Shown here piece after piece: positions 32,937 to 44,425 of a DNA stretch of 64,000 nt. A model generated the notes under the pieces. It did not search any database. It was given only the letters and a program-made list of their open reading frames with translations, and was not told where the DNA came from. Within the stretch, counting starts at the first letter, position 1. Every line of letters starts with the position of its first letter. Made by a program: the position numbers and the translations under genes. Source of the DNA: Pyrus communis (Eukaryota; Streptophyta; Magnoliopsida; Rosales; Rosaceae); NCBI RefSeq assembly GCF_963583255.1, contig NC_084819.1, positions 15,655,616 to 15,719,615 on the forward strand, written 5' to 3'.

Positions 32937-34640
32937 ATTATGGCATTCGAATTGATTTGTCACTAGACAAGGAAAAAACCAGTGAAGGCCAGAAAAGGAG
33001 GGTGTATGTGGACCGTGGACTATTAATTGGAAAGGGAAAGCAAAGAAAATAAACAGAGAGAGAGTGTGTGTGATAAAACGAGTGAGAGATCAGAGTAAGA
33101 AGACAGTAACCATTTGATCAAATTTCAACGGTTCAGACGCATAGATTTGGCAAATTAAGATACATGGATCCAGAAAGGACCATTATGGCATTCGAATTGA
33201 TTTCTCACTAGACAAGGAAAAAATCAGTGAAGGCCAGAAAAGGAGGGTGTATGTGGACCGTGGACTATTAATTGGAAAGGGAAAGCAAAGAAAATAAACA
33301 GAGAGAGAGAGAGAGTGTGTGATAAAACAAGTGAGAGGTCAGAGTAAGGAGAGAGTAACTGTCACATGGTGGAAATTGGAATTGTGAGAATTTTTTTTTT
33401 TTTTGGGTTGGTTGGTTGATGTGTCAGCTTTAATGTTTTTGCCCTGCATATCGAGAAAGGGTAGTGATATTCATACTTAGTTTTTTTTATTAATCTTCTT
33501 CAATTCATTTAATTCAATAGTCAAAAATTAAGAAGTAAAAATAAATATTTGGATATTAAACAGTTTTGCAAATGGAGGGTGTGTGTGGACCGTGGACTAT
33601 TAATTGGAAAGGGCAAGCAATGAAAATACGGAAAGAGAGAGAGAGAGTGATAGACCGGGTGCAAATGAGAGGTCAGAGTAAGGAGAGAGTAACTGTCACA
33701 TTGTGAAAATTGGAATTGTGAGATTTTTTTTTTTTTTTTTTTTGGGTTGGTTGGTTGACGTGTTGACTTTAAAGTTTTTGCACTATTTATCGAGAAAGGG
33801 CAGTGATATTTATATACACTTTTTTACCTTTCACACAGTCTTGTTAGTTTTTTTCATTGATCTTCTTCAATTTATTTGATCTGACGATCGAAAATTAAGA
33901 AGTAAAAATATATATGTGGATATTAAACAGTTTTGCAAATGGAGGGTATGCGTGGACCATGGACTATTAATTGGAAAGGGAAAGCAAAGAAAATACGCAG
34001 AGAGAGAGTGATAGACCGGGTGCAAAGGAGAGGTCGGAGTAAGAAGAGAGTAACTGTCACATTGTGGAAATTGGAATTGCGAGATTTCTTTATAGGTTGG
34101 CTGGTTGACGTCTAGATTTTAAAGTTTTTGCCCTACTTACTGAGAAAGGGTAATGATATTCATACACTCATTTTTACCTTTTCCACTCTTGTTAGTTTTT
34201 TTCGTTGATATTCTTCAATTCATTTAATCCGACGGTCAAAAATTAAAAATTAAAAATAGATGTGAGGATATTAAACAGTTTTGCAAATTGAGGGTGTGTG
34301 TGGACCGTGGACTACTAATTGGAAAGGGAAAGCAAAGAAAATACGCGGAGAGAGAGAGTGATAAACCCGGTGCAAATGAGAGGTCAGAGCAAGGAGAGAG
34401 TAATTGTAGCATTGTGGAAATTGGAATTATGGGATTTCTTTGTGGGTTGGCTGGTTGACTTTAAAGTTTTTGCTCTACTTATCGAGAAACGATAGTGGTA
34501 TTCATACACTTATTTTTACCTTTTACATACTCTTATTAGTTTTTTTATTGATTTTTTTCAATTCATTTAATTCAACGGTCGAAAATTAAGAAATAAAAAT
34601 AGACGTGTGGATATTAAAAGTCAGATAGCAATACAATTTT
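32867..34640. repeat. Tandem array, ~240-370 bp units
   Basis: The marker GTGGACCGTGGACTATTAAT recurs with its GACCGTGG at 33011, 33255, 33588, 33955 (as GACCATGG) and 34303, spacings of about 244, 333, 367 and 348 bp. The first step duplicates the right half of the MITE plus flank (32867-33107 and 33108-33350). Later units contain GGTCAGAGTAAGGAGAGAG, a T-rich tract, GGTTGGTTGACG and ATTAAACAGTTTTGCAAA. A diverged unit lies at 42240-42600 and a weaker one near 29570 and 58785. Non-coding. Confidence 0.88.
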
Positions 34641-34980
34641 TTTTCAACCATCAAACAATAATACATATTAAACAGTTTTGCAAAACTACAGTATGAATAG
34701 CGAATAGAATCCCTTCACATTTGGCTTTTTACCAAAATTAGGATTCTTTTGCTCACCTCCATAAACTATAGTGTATGAACTCATCCTATTTATCACGGTT
34801 ATATAAATTTAAATTTCAAGATTTGTGTTGTCCACGGAAAGAATATTAGAATTATTTTGATTCATGACTTTTCCTTCTCAATTACTATTGTAAGATTTCG
34901 GGTAAGAGATTAAAGAGATTAAGGCCGGCATTACAGAATTCAATTGATGTAGAAAAGTCTTATCAAAAGGGGAATGCCGG
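34641..34980. other. Paralogous flank with doubled octamer
   Basis: This segment repeats 30950-31110, 31690-31767 and 32665-32725 without the hAT-like element. At the hAT insertion point it carries AGAGATTA-A-AGAGATTA (34894-34922 region), which looks like an excision footprint. It ends in AAAAGGGGAATGCCGG, the left target duplication of the retroposon. Confidence 0.75.
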
Positions 34981-35192
34981 GGATCCCTTTTCCGATAAAT
35001 GGGTTCTATCCACAGTGAGAGTGGTTCTCTCCACAGTGAGAGTGTTTCCTCCCTTGTGAGCTTGGTTTTCCAGTTGCCTTTTCCTCCATCGCCGCTGACC
35101 CTAGCTATGGTTAGGGTTGGTGGCAGTCCTCTTTTCCTTTTCTTTTCTGTTTTCTTTGTTGTGTTTTCCCCTGCCTGTCAGCCTGATCGTTC

Positions 35193-35632
35193 TGTAAGAG
35201 TCTTCCATTAAAGGATCTAAATCAGTTAAATACAAGTAACTACAATTAATACAATAAGCCATGTATAGAATTGTTCTATGGAAACAATCAGTGAAACTTA
35301 CTTGAAGAATTCATCATTCCGAGTTAGAGTCTTCTCCTATCTGTAATCTTGTGTTCAGTTCTCAATAGAACGAACTTCTCAGTATGAACCATAGATTGTG
35401 AGAGGAGAGACCAAAACATATATCTACAACAGTTGACAGTTTCCACCTATTAAGGAAACTATCATCCACGATGTGAGTGATTTAAAAACCACTCTTCAAG
35501 AGGTCTATTCCCACTAAAATATAAATAATAATAATATTATTTATTTGCTAATACATGTATAATTCTATTTCTTATTTAATATAACACAAATAAAATGATG
35601 TGGCAAGCTCACTCACGTGACACAATCTTACA
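35193..35632 (-). repeat. 3' LTR of minus-strand copia
   Basis: 440 bp. On the minus strand it is preceded by CATGTGGGAGAA (35633-35644), the polypurine tract. It carries TATAAATAATAATAATATTA-type A/T sequence. Confidence 0.93.
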
Positions 35633-36044
35633 TTCTCCCACATGAGTGCAGCCAAAACATTTTCAAAATAGCATTATATACCATAAGTCAATAGTGATCA
35701 CTGAATCATACTCATGTAAACAAAAAATTTTCCAATAACTCTTCACTTCAACACAATCACAGAATTATAGAAAACTTGACACAAACATTTGTACCAACAT
35801 TCTATAATCACTCAGCAATCATATCAAGTGTCATAATTGTAAATAGGGAAATTAATAAGTGAAAGCATTGGTACCAATAAGGCTTCCACATTTTGGTCTA
35901 ATAATGTCATGAACATCTCCAAAATTCATAAGAGTTTTGCAAAACATTACCATTAATACGTTACCAACATGTATATTTTTCACAACACAAGTCATTGATA
36001 ATATAACTTAATGCGAACATTGAAATGATACCTTGCTCCCACAT

Positions 36045-37559
36045 TCAAAACAATTCAAGTGAAGCATGTAATCCCATCTTTGGCACTAGTCTTTGAAACG
36101 TTGTAACATTCACTGCCTTTGTAAGAGGATCTGCAACCATGTGAAAAGTACTAAGTTGTTCTATATCAACTGACTTTTCCCTGACTTTGTCCTGAACTGT
36201 GAGATACTTGATATCCAATAAATTCTTCATGCCACGAATTAAATTCTTCAGCCACATACCATGCCTAGTTGCTTCAAAACATCCAATGTATTCAGATTCC
36301 ATGGTTGATACAGCACGAGTCCTTTGTTTCTCACTCTTCCATGAAACAGCACCATTGGCCATAATAAAAACATATCCATTAGTTGACATGCGGTCATCAA
36401 CATCCCCTGCCAAATCAGCATCGCTAAAACAAACCAAATCAAGTGATTCTGCATAACTATAAACCAGCATATAAGACTTCGTTTTCTGTAAGTATCTGAG
36501 AACCTTCTTGGCTGCGTTCCAATGTGAAACACCAGGATTTGATTGAAACCTACCTAATACACTCAATGTGAAAGCCAAATCAGGTCGGGTGCACACCTGA
36601 ATATACATAACACTTCCAACTAATAAGGCATAAGGCTTGTCCTTCATAGCTTCAACTTCAAAATCAGTTTTGGGACACTGACTTTTTGAAAATTTGTCTC
36701 CCTTTCCAATTGGGACATCACCACCAAAACATGCTTCCATATTGAATCTCCTAAGAACTTTATTGATATAGTTCTTTTGGGACAATCCTAAAACCCTTTT
36801 TGATCTGTCCCTTATTATTTCAATGCCCAACACAAAATGAGCCTCTCTCATGTCTTTCATGTCAAAACTATTAGACAACATACTTTTTGTTTCTTGTAGC
36901 AAATGAATATCTGAACTTGCAAGCAATAAATCATCTACATAAAGAAGGAGAAAGATGAACCTGGAATTTATCATCTTCATGTAGACACAATTGTCAATTT
37001 TATTCATGACAAAACCAAATGAAGTTATCACTTCATCAAACTTTTGATTCCACTGCCTGGAGGCTTGTTTAAGACCATAGATAGATTTGTTCAACTTGCA
37101 TACCATGTTCTCTTTCCCTCTTTCAACAAATCCTGGTGGTTGAACCATGTAAATGTCTTCATCTAAACTGTCATTGAGAAAAGCAGTTTTCACATCCATT
37201 TGATGTAATTCAAGATTGAAATGAGTTGTAAGTGCCATGATAATATGCAATGAATCCTTTGTAGAAATTGGGGAAAAGGTCTCGTTATAATCCAATCCTT
37301 CCCCTTGAGTGAATCCCTTAGAAACAAGTCTAGCCTTATGTCTCTCGATTCTTCCTTGTGAGTCACGCTTGGTTTTAAAAACCCATTTACATCCTATTGG
37401 TTTCATCTTAGGATGGGGTGTTTCTAAAGACCAAACATTGTTTTTGGCCATCGAAAGCAATTCATCATCCATTGCTAACTTCCAGAATGCTGCTTTGTCA
37501 CTTTGCATTGCTTGTTGAAAGGATACAGGATCATCAATATCATAATCTGTTCCTTGCAA
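36045..37559 (-). pseudogene. copia reverse transcriptase-RNase H, open but RH-deleted
   Basis: An uninterrupted 504-codon frame. RT reads IGCKWVFKTKRDSQGRIERH, then LHQMDVKTAFLNDSLDEDIY, KSIYGLKQASRQW and the intact catalytic box YVDDLLLAS (about residue 209). RNase H follows with CFSDADLAGD, then SGK/R-type region SEKQRTRAVSTMESEYIG. The part that normally carries the CDN.SA(V) motif is missing: GMKNLLDIKYLTVQDK joins straight on, about 30-40 residues short. RT chemistry could be retained, but RNase H is probably impaired. The frame start is not a true start; in the living element this is the end of one polyprotein. Confidence 0.88.
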
Positions 37560-38612
37560 GTAAACTAAATAATCATCGGAGATTGCTGATTTTCTTGGTC
37601 TTTGAGACTTCCTCAGAACTGGTGTAGGTGCAACATCACTTTCTTATGGCTACAATGGTTGTATATCAAGAATATGAACAGGATTTTCATTAGTTACAGG
37701 TTGTTGAGTGGCTGCAATGTCATCTTCAATAGCTATGTTTGACATGGGAATAGGCAGAGTAACGGTATTGCTTGAAGATGCCATTTCTGTTTCACCAACT
37801 TCCTCAAAAATATATGAATTCCTGGATTGACAGTGAGTTGCATTAAAGTCTTCAACAAACTTTGCATTATTTGTTTTAGAAATCCAAGTATGTGAATGAG
37901 GACAATAGAATTTAAACCCCTTTGACCTCTCTGAATAACCCACAAAATAACAACTTGTAGTTCTCGGATCAAGCTTCCTTTCATTAGGGTTATAAAGCCT
38001 TGCTTTTGCCTTACATCCCCAGGTACTGGGTTTTCTGCCTGTCCAGATCTCAAATGGAGTAGAAGGAATAGATTTGCTAGGCACACGATTAAGAATATAG
38101 TTGGCAATCTTAATAGCTTCCCCCCACAAAAATTCTGGCAATTGAGAATGAGATAGCATGCTTCTAACCATATCTTTCAATGTTCTGTTTTTCCTTTATG
38201 CTACTTCATTTTGATGTGGAGTTCCTGGAGTTGTGTATTGAGCCATTATTCCTTGTTGTTGGAGAAACAAGGCAAAAGGTCTTTTCTGCTAACCACTTTT
38301 TGTGCACCTGCCAAAAAATTCCCCTCCTCTATATGATCTAACAACTTTAATAGTTTTTTCCAATTGATTTTCAACTTCCAGTTTAAAGATTTTAAAACAA
38401 TTGAAAACTTGAGACTTTTCGGAAATTAAATAAAGATAAGTGAACCGTGAAAAATCATCAATAAATAGAACAAAATAGAGATTACCATAGATGGTCTTTG
38501 TTGGAAATGGACCACAAACATCTGTATGTATTATTTCTAACAAGTTATTGCTTCTAGTTGAACCTAGCTTCCTAGTACTTGTGGTTTTGCCTTTAAAACA
38601 GTCAATGCATGA
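37560..38612 (-). pseudogene. copia integrase pseudogene
   Basis: Core domain from about 38543: HTDVCGPFPT (first catalytic Asp), FIDDFSRFTYLYL, then VVRSYRGGEF, where the second catalytic Asp of the usual RSDRGGEF has become Tyr. A stop follows near 38291, then GTPHQNEVA, another stop (about 38200), and [20 protein letters not shown] with the C-terminal region to 37650 ([20 protein letters not shown], then [15 protein letters not shown]). A stop at about 37648 separates it from the RT frame. Integration function is lost. Confidence 0.88.
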
Positions 38613-39410
38613 CTATAAATCAGTAAAATCCAATTCTGGCAGCATACTAGCTTTCATCAAACGTTCCATTCTATCCTTGGAGATATGCCCCAATCTTCTA
38701 TGCCAAAGCATAGATGACTTATCATTAGAGAGCACTCTCTTAGGGGCAGAATTTTCAACATTGAAACATTCTTGAACATAAGTACATTGAAGCTGCCATA
38801 AATCTCGATTTGGAAAAGCATAACCAAGCAAATTATCAAATTGATTCTTATGAAAAAGTCTGATGCTTTCATTATCTCCAATAAAAGAAAAACCATCCAT
38901 TACAAACTTAGAAACTGAAAACAAATTCCTTCTCATAGAAGGTACATATAAGACATTGTTCAAAGTTAAAATAAAACCAGAAGACAACTCTAATTTGATA
39001 CTTCCAACAGACTCGACATCTACTTTTGTTCCATTTCCAACAAACACTCTGTGGACCTCTCTACTTGGTTCCCTCTGGCTTTTGAATCCCTGCAATGAAT
39101 TAGTGATATGGACAGTGCAACCAGTGTCAAACCACCATGAATTTTGAGGTACAAAAACTAAATTTGATTCAACAGTAACAAAAACATTAACAATTTTAAT
39201 ACCTTTCTTAATCAACCAAGCCTTAAAGCCAGCACAATCTCTCCTAAGATGTTCAGTTGACTGACAGAAATGACACTTTTTGACAAAATCTTTATTCACT
39301 TTCAGACCAGTATTATTAGAGGAAGGAATATTTTTAGCAAGTCCTCCAGAATTGAAATCACCCTTTTTAGTTCCAGAAGAAGAACCTGGTTTGAATTTTG
39401 CTGATTTGAT
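38613..39410 (-). pseudogene. copia zinc knuckle, protease and GAG-pre-integrase
   Basis: One open frame from 39299 to 38613. It has an intact zinc knuckle CHFCQSTEHLRRDC (CX2CX4HX4C), protease active site WWFDTGCTVHITNS with DTG intact, VLYVPSMRRNLFSVSKFV, and the GAG-pre-integrase block MLWHRRLGHISKDRMERL. A stop at its end (38613) interrupts the step to integrase, so the polyprotein cannot be made whole. Confidence 0.87.
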
Positions 39411-40076
39411 TTAAACATTCCCAGTATTTCCAGACTTGTTGAATGCAAAAGCCTTCTTTCCTTTTCCCACATTCACAAAATTGACAGCTTCTTCCTCGCC
39501 TTTCTTGAGTCTTTCTTCCTCTTGACAACATATTGCAATCAGTTCATTCACATTCCAGGATTCTTTTTGAGTGTTGTAGTTAATCTTGACTTGTTCATAT
39601 TCAGCCGTCAAAGAATTAAGTGCCATGTGAACCAGAAATTGCTCAGAAATTGGGACATCCAGGGTGTTTAGCTTGTCGCCAACATTGACAAGCTTAAGAA
39701 GGTGTTCTCTAATGCTTCCTCCATCAAACTTAGCAGAAGTGAGAGCGGTTAGATACGACCCTGTCTCCACCTTATCTGACCTCTTGTACTTCTCTTCAAT
39801 GGCAGCCAAGTAGTCCTTAGCCAAATCGCACGAAGGAATGCCTCCCCTAATGTGTTCCTCCATAGCATTTTGCATGATAAGTAAGGACATTTCATTGGCT
39901 CTTGGCCATTTTTCAAATGCATCTTTCTGATCCTTTGTACTCTTAGCGGTCAAAGCATGTGGCTTAGGCTGCTTAAAAGCAATGGCAAACTCCAAAAGTC
40001 CCAGATTCAAGTCAATTTGCTGCTTCCATGTTTTGAAATTGTTCCCATTCAATTTTTTAATATTGATGAGATTCAA
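39411..40076 (-). pseudogene. copia gag (UBN2-type)
   Basis: Open frame of 221 residues from the ATG at 40076: LNGNNFKTWKQQIDLNLGLL, then AKDYLAAIEEKYKRSDKVE and LISEQ-like SEQFLVHMALNSLTAEYEQV. This matches the gag capsid domain of plant copia elements. A stop after SGNTGNV cuts it off from the zinc knuckle that follows at 39270-39230 in another segment. Possibly still makes a truncated capsid. Confidence 0.87.
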
Positions 40077-41025
40077 AATGTTGAGACCTGTGAGTTTTTC
40101 AAGATTTCATAAGTGTTTGAATTTCATAATATCTATGACAAGAAAGTTGAACAGGCTTTCTTCATATTCAACTATAGAAACTAGGTACACCTTTGGGCAA
40201 GAAATCATTCTATATATTAAGATGAACATTCAAACATTTGCATAGCAAAGAATAAAGCACCAGAAATTATGTCATTCCACACCTTTAGGCAAGAAGAAAA
40301 ATACACAACCCGAGTTTTCCATTGCTCACTATACAATAGTTTATAACTAATCCCATTAAAACAACCTCTTTGGAAGCTAATTTTACTAGTTACAGTTCAT
40401 AAACCATAATCTGAATAAACGAAACTTGATTCTTAAGAGCAAAATTTCAAATAAACCACTTTGGTAGTAAATTGAACATCTTAATGAAACCAACCTAGAA
40501 TTCATATTTTTTCGATCCAAGATATTGACAAAAAATTTACAGAAGGCCATCAGACAAATCAATTCAACCAAATTTGATTTCCAATGAATTCTAATATAAT
40601 TCAGACAAAGTACACAACTATAACCATAATCGAAAACGAACTCAAAATAAACGATTACAGTAATAATTTTAACCAAAAGGTAAACTTTATTTGATTTAAT
40701 TAGACAAGATTACAGAATTTTTGATTAAATGATGATCAAAATGGCAGATAGCAAAATTAGGTTAAATACCTTTATTTGAGATGATAATTTTGATGAAGGC
40801 AAGATCGTGAAACAATTGTGATATGAGAAGAAAGACCTCAGCGACTTTATTGATGAATTCAATCAAAATCAAAACTTAGTGAAACCACCATGCGAGAACA
40901 GAGAGAAGAAGAGGCCAAAAATGCAGCGGAGCAAATGTGAAAAGAAGCTTTATACCAAAAAGCAAAGCGGCACCGTTTCAAACCTTATTTTATTTCAGTT
41001 AAGTAATCGAGTTCAAGATTTAACT
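40077..41025 (-). other. 5' leader of minus-strand copia
   Basis: About 950 bp between the primer-binding site and gag. AT-rich, with only short unconserved frames; no protein recognised. Confidence 0.6.
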
Positions 41026-41041
41026 GGTGGCTCTGATACCA
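41026..41041 (-). other. Primer-binding site, initiator-Met tRNA type
   Basis: On the minus strand, TGGTATCAGAGCCACC begins 2 nt after the 5' LTR. The first 12 bases are the classic complement of the 3' end of plant initiator methionine tRNA. Confidence 0.92.
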
Positions 41042-41043
41042 CA

Positions 41044-41483
41044 TGTAACAGTTTTCCATTAAAGGATCTAAATCAATTAAATACAAGTAACTACAATTGA
41101 TACAATAAGCCATGTATAGAATTGTTTTATGGAAACAATCAGTGAAACTTACTTGAAGAATTCATCATTCCGAGTTAGAGTCTTCTCCTATTTGTAATAT
41201 TGTGTTCAGTTTTCAATAGGACGAACTTCTCAGTATGATCCATAGATTGTGAGAGGAGAGACCAAAACATATATCTACAACAGTTGATAGTTTCCCCCTA
41301 TTAAGGAAACTGTCATCCACGATGTGAGCGATTTAAAACCCACTCTTCAAGAGTTCTATTCTCACTAAAATATAAATAATATTATTATTATTTATTTCCT
41401 AATACATGTATGATTCTATTTCTTATTTAATATAACACAAATAAAATGATGTGGCAAATTGACTCACGTGACACAATCTTACA
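41044..41483 (-). repeat. 5' LTR of minus-strand copia
   Basis: 440 bp, the same length as its partner at 35193-35632, with about 24 substitutions between them by eye. Confidence 0.93.
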
Positions 41484-42167
41484 CGTTCCTCTCCTCCACT
41501 CCCTGGTCTCAGACTCTCAGCCCTCCTCTCAGCTCTCTCTTTCCCCTCCCTTCACCGGCCCTTTTTCCACTTCCTTTTCTATCCACCTCCTTACTTTCCA
41601 ACCATCCCCACCCTCCTCTTTCCACTTGGCCCACTCCTCCATGGATCCCACACTCTGGATCGACTTCCACTCATCACCACTGCGAACGCGAATCTTCGCG
41701 ATTTCCGTTTAGGAGGGAGATGTCTAGAGTGTCGGGTTTTATCGATGCTTGGGTGTTCTCACCACCTTCTTGCCTCAGCTTGGCTTTGTTGCCTCTGTTG
41801 CTCCATGATTGTCTCCTGCGAGATTCCTTCGATTTGTGGTGCCAATCTTTACTGTGTTATTTGGAGGTTGTTGACGTTTTCTTTTCCTTCACTTCTGGAG
41901 CTGTTCGACTTGGCTTCTGCTGGATGCTCGTGGCTTGGTCTGCTGAGTTCTGGCGGCGGTGGTGGATGCCGGAGCATTCTAGGTTGTTCCTGGTTTTTCT
42001 GGTTTGGGCTTACCCTTCGGTTGGCCTTCTTTTGTTTTGTGGGCTGGTCCTGTTTGGGTTGTTTATGTTGTATGTGGACTAATTGTTTGTACCTGTGTGT
42101 TGTCCTTAATAATGGTTCCTGCCTTCAGCTTCAAAAAAAAAAAAAAAAAAAAAAAGGGGAATGCCGG

Positions 42168-42600
42168 TCCTTGTTATATTAAGATTGTATTAATTATGGC
42201 ATTGGAATTGATTTCTCACTAGACAAGGAAACACAACCACTGAAAGCTAGGAACGGAGGGTGTGTGTGGACAGTGGACTATTAATTGAAAGGGAAAGCAA
42301 AGAAAATACGCAGAGAAAGAGTGTGATAGACAGGGTGCTAAAGTGAGGTCAGAGTAAGGAGAGAGTAACTGTCATATTGTGGATATTGAAATTGTGAGAT
42401 TTATTTTTGAGTTGATGGTTGACGTGTTGATTTTAAAGTTTTTATCCTACTTATTAAGAAAGGATAGTGATATTCTACACTTATTTTTACCTTTCACGCA
42501 CTCTTGTTAGTTTTTTTTTATTGATCTTTCTTCATTTATTTGATCCGATAGTTGAAAATTAAAAAGTAAAAATTGATGTGTATATAACATCACCCACTGA
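42168..42600. repeat. Continuation of the 34.6-kb paralogous flank
   Basis: Resumes at TCCTTGTTATATTAAGATTG, matching 32731-32760, then passes ATTATGGCATTGGAATTGA (empty site of the 32764 MITE) and a diverged unit of the 33-34 kb tandem array (GTGTGTGTGGACAGTGGACT at 42260, GGTTGACGTGTTGA at 42417). Confidence 0.85.
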
Positions 42601-43164
42601 GAAATTTTGTGTCCTCACTCCTCACTGGAATTTGCTAAGTCAGTGGTGAGATCGGGATCTCCTCCATCTCCTAGTCAATTTGATTTTTGAGTTTTAAGGT
42701 ACATATTGAATTACGGATTGCAACGCAAGATCCACATATTTTAAAATTTTGAACGTGTTAACAAATGTAGAGCAATCAAGAATGCAAAAAATTCCAAAAC
42801 AAATTCCAACTCATTAAGGTAGTCAACATGCTATAAATAATTTAGTGGCTACATCGAGGAAGCAGAAATAAATACAGTTTTAACTAAAACTTAAAAGAGT
42901 TTAATCTTGGGATTTTGTTGATCACGCGTACAATGACTCCAAGGAGTCCAAGATATAAGAGAATGTAAAAAGTTGTTTTCGGAACCTACATATGGGAATT
43001 ACCCCTGGGATTTTGTTCTTCAACTCATTACATATGGGAATTACCTACAGTAATGAGGACCTGAAACCTTCAATATCTCCACCGTTTTTATAGACATCTA
43101 GGATAACGCTTGAATTCCCCCTGGGATGTGTTCATTCCCCATTTGCAAATAATTTATTTTTACC
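42601..43164. other. AT-rich spacer
   Basis: No gene recognised. It contains a local repeat of ACATATGGGAATTACC (42988 and 43028) with a nearby duplicated CTGGGATTTTGTT phrase. TATTGAATTACGGATTG near 42705 recurs near 18332. Confidence 0.5.
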
Positions 43165-44340
43165 ATGAAAATTGGGTTAATTACACTAATATCGTCTGAT
43201 TTTTTTGAGTTATCACAAAATTCCTTCAAATTTGAAACATTATACTAACACCCATTGAGGTTTTAATTTACTATCACAAATATTACCCTAATAATTAACT
43301 AATTAACAAAATAAAAATATATATATAATAATAATAAAATAAAATAAACCTTATTAAAAATTATACAAAATATTTAAAAAAATAAAAAAGAATGATAAAC
43401 CCATTGGAAATTTGGAATCCAAACATCTAACTTCTGTTTGTTTTTTCCATTACTGCCACTAACATGCACTCGACCCGCAAACCCATTCCTCTCGTTCCTA
43501 GCAACTCCCTCCCAATTTTCATCTTGGTTGAACAATCCCAAAGCTTTGGACAAAAGAGATGGGGATGTCGACGAGAAGATTTCATAGAAAGTATAAAATT
43601 AAGATAAATAGAGCGAAAGAGATGGTAATGTCGATGAGAAAATTTTAGAACGAAAGAGAAGGCGATGTCGAACGAAAGAGAAAACATGCGAAGATTGGGT
43701 TTTTATACTATTTTTGACAAGTAAAATTGGACTTTTTTTTTTCTTTTTATTGAAATCTGAATAGTTTGAATCTTGTATTTTGACTGAATTTTCTGAGGGA
43801 CTTGGGGGATTGGATTTTTTTGAAAATTTATTTGTGGAATTTGTCAATTTTTTTTACCCAGAGATAAAGGCTTTTGGATAGGATTTGGATCTATGAATTT
43901 GGTGGCCTTCCATTGATTGTTTCCCGGAGAAATGAAGGGTCGGTCCAGCTTGCTTTCGACATTGTTTTCGAGCTCTCGCAAACCGGAAAGCAAGTGGCCA
44001 TACATGACTTACTGTCGGCTCGGCGATATTTCCAACGGCAAGCGCCCATTGGGGTTGACAGCGGCAAAGATGCGAAGAGCATCGAGAGAGGAAGTTGTGT
44101 AAGCAATGTTTTAATGTTTTGTGTAATTTTTAATTTGATTTTCTTTTTTTTTCTTTTTTTTTATAAAAGTTTTTTTGTTAAGTAATTAATTAGAAGGGTA
44201 AATTTGTCTTTTTATAAACAGATTTTCAACCAAAGAGGTATTTGTGAAAGTGAACTTAAACCTCAAGATGTGTTAGTGTAATGTTTCAAACCTGAGAGAG
44301 TTTTGTGAAAACTCAATAAATGTCAGGTGGTGTTGTGGAA
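43165..44340. mobile_element. Long-TIR element, possible Pack-MULE
   Basis: The left arm (about 43172-43275) and the reverse complement of the right arm (about 44215-44330) match over ~110 bp: TGAGTTATCACAAAATTCC against TGAGTTTTCACAAAACTCTC, then TTTGAAACATTATACTAACA against TTTGAAACATTACACTAACA. Long arms resemble Mutator-like elements. No clean 9-bp duplication could be read. The interior at 43890-44106 is unusually GC-rich for this region and open on both strands. It may be captured host sequence; I cannot name the source. Confidence 0.65.
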
Positions 44341-44425
44341 CTGTTCAACATTATAATATTTGTTTGAAGATCATTCTTACAAAAAAAAAATCATTTGAAT
44401 CAGTGATACATTTGGATGACTACAT

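Larger units (their letters stand above)
35193..41483 (-). mobile_element. Ty1/copia LTR retrotransposon, minus strand
   Basis: Two 440-bp LTRs (35193-35632, 41044-41483), both TGTAA...CTTACA, flanked by a perfect CGTTC duplication (35188-35192, 41484-41488). Order on the minus strand is gag, protease, integrase, RT, RNase H, i.e. Ty1/copia. By eye the LTRs differ at about 24 of 440 positions, so this is younger than the two copia elements on the left. The primer-binding site is intact. RT is open, but integrase has stops and a changed catalytic Asp. Confidence 0.95.
34981..42151 (+). mobile_element. Poly(A)-tailed retroposon split by a copia element
   Basis: A 16-bp duplication AAAAGGGGAATGCCGG flanks the unit (34965-34980 and 42152-42167). 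The right copy directly follows a ~20-base A tract. Long duplications and a poly(A) tail indicate target-primed retrotransposition. Removing the nested copia (35193-41483 plus one CGTTC) leaves ~855 bp: CT-rich, GC-richer than its surroundings, starting GGATCCCTTTTCC. No reverse transcriptase or endonuclease is present. It may be a LINE-mobilised or SINE-like unit, a 5'-truncated LINE end or a processed transcript. The longest remaining frame (about 41459-42082) is hydrophobic and unrecognised. Confidence 0.85.

Noticed and set aside
41459..42082. 207-residue hydrophobic open frame in the retroposon
   Set aside because: It begins in the copia LTR, so the frame start is an artefact of the insertion; the rest is low-complexity and unrecognised. 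Described within the retroposon instead.
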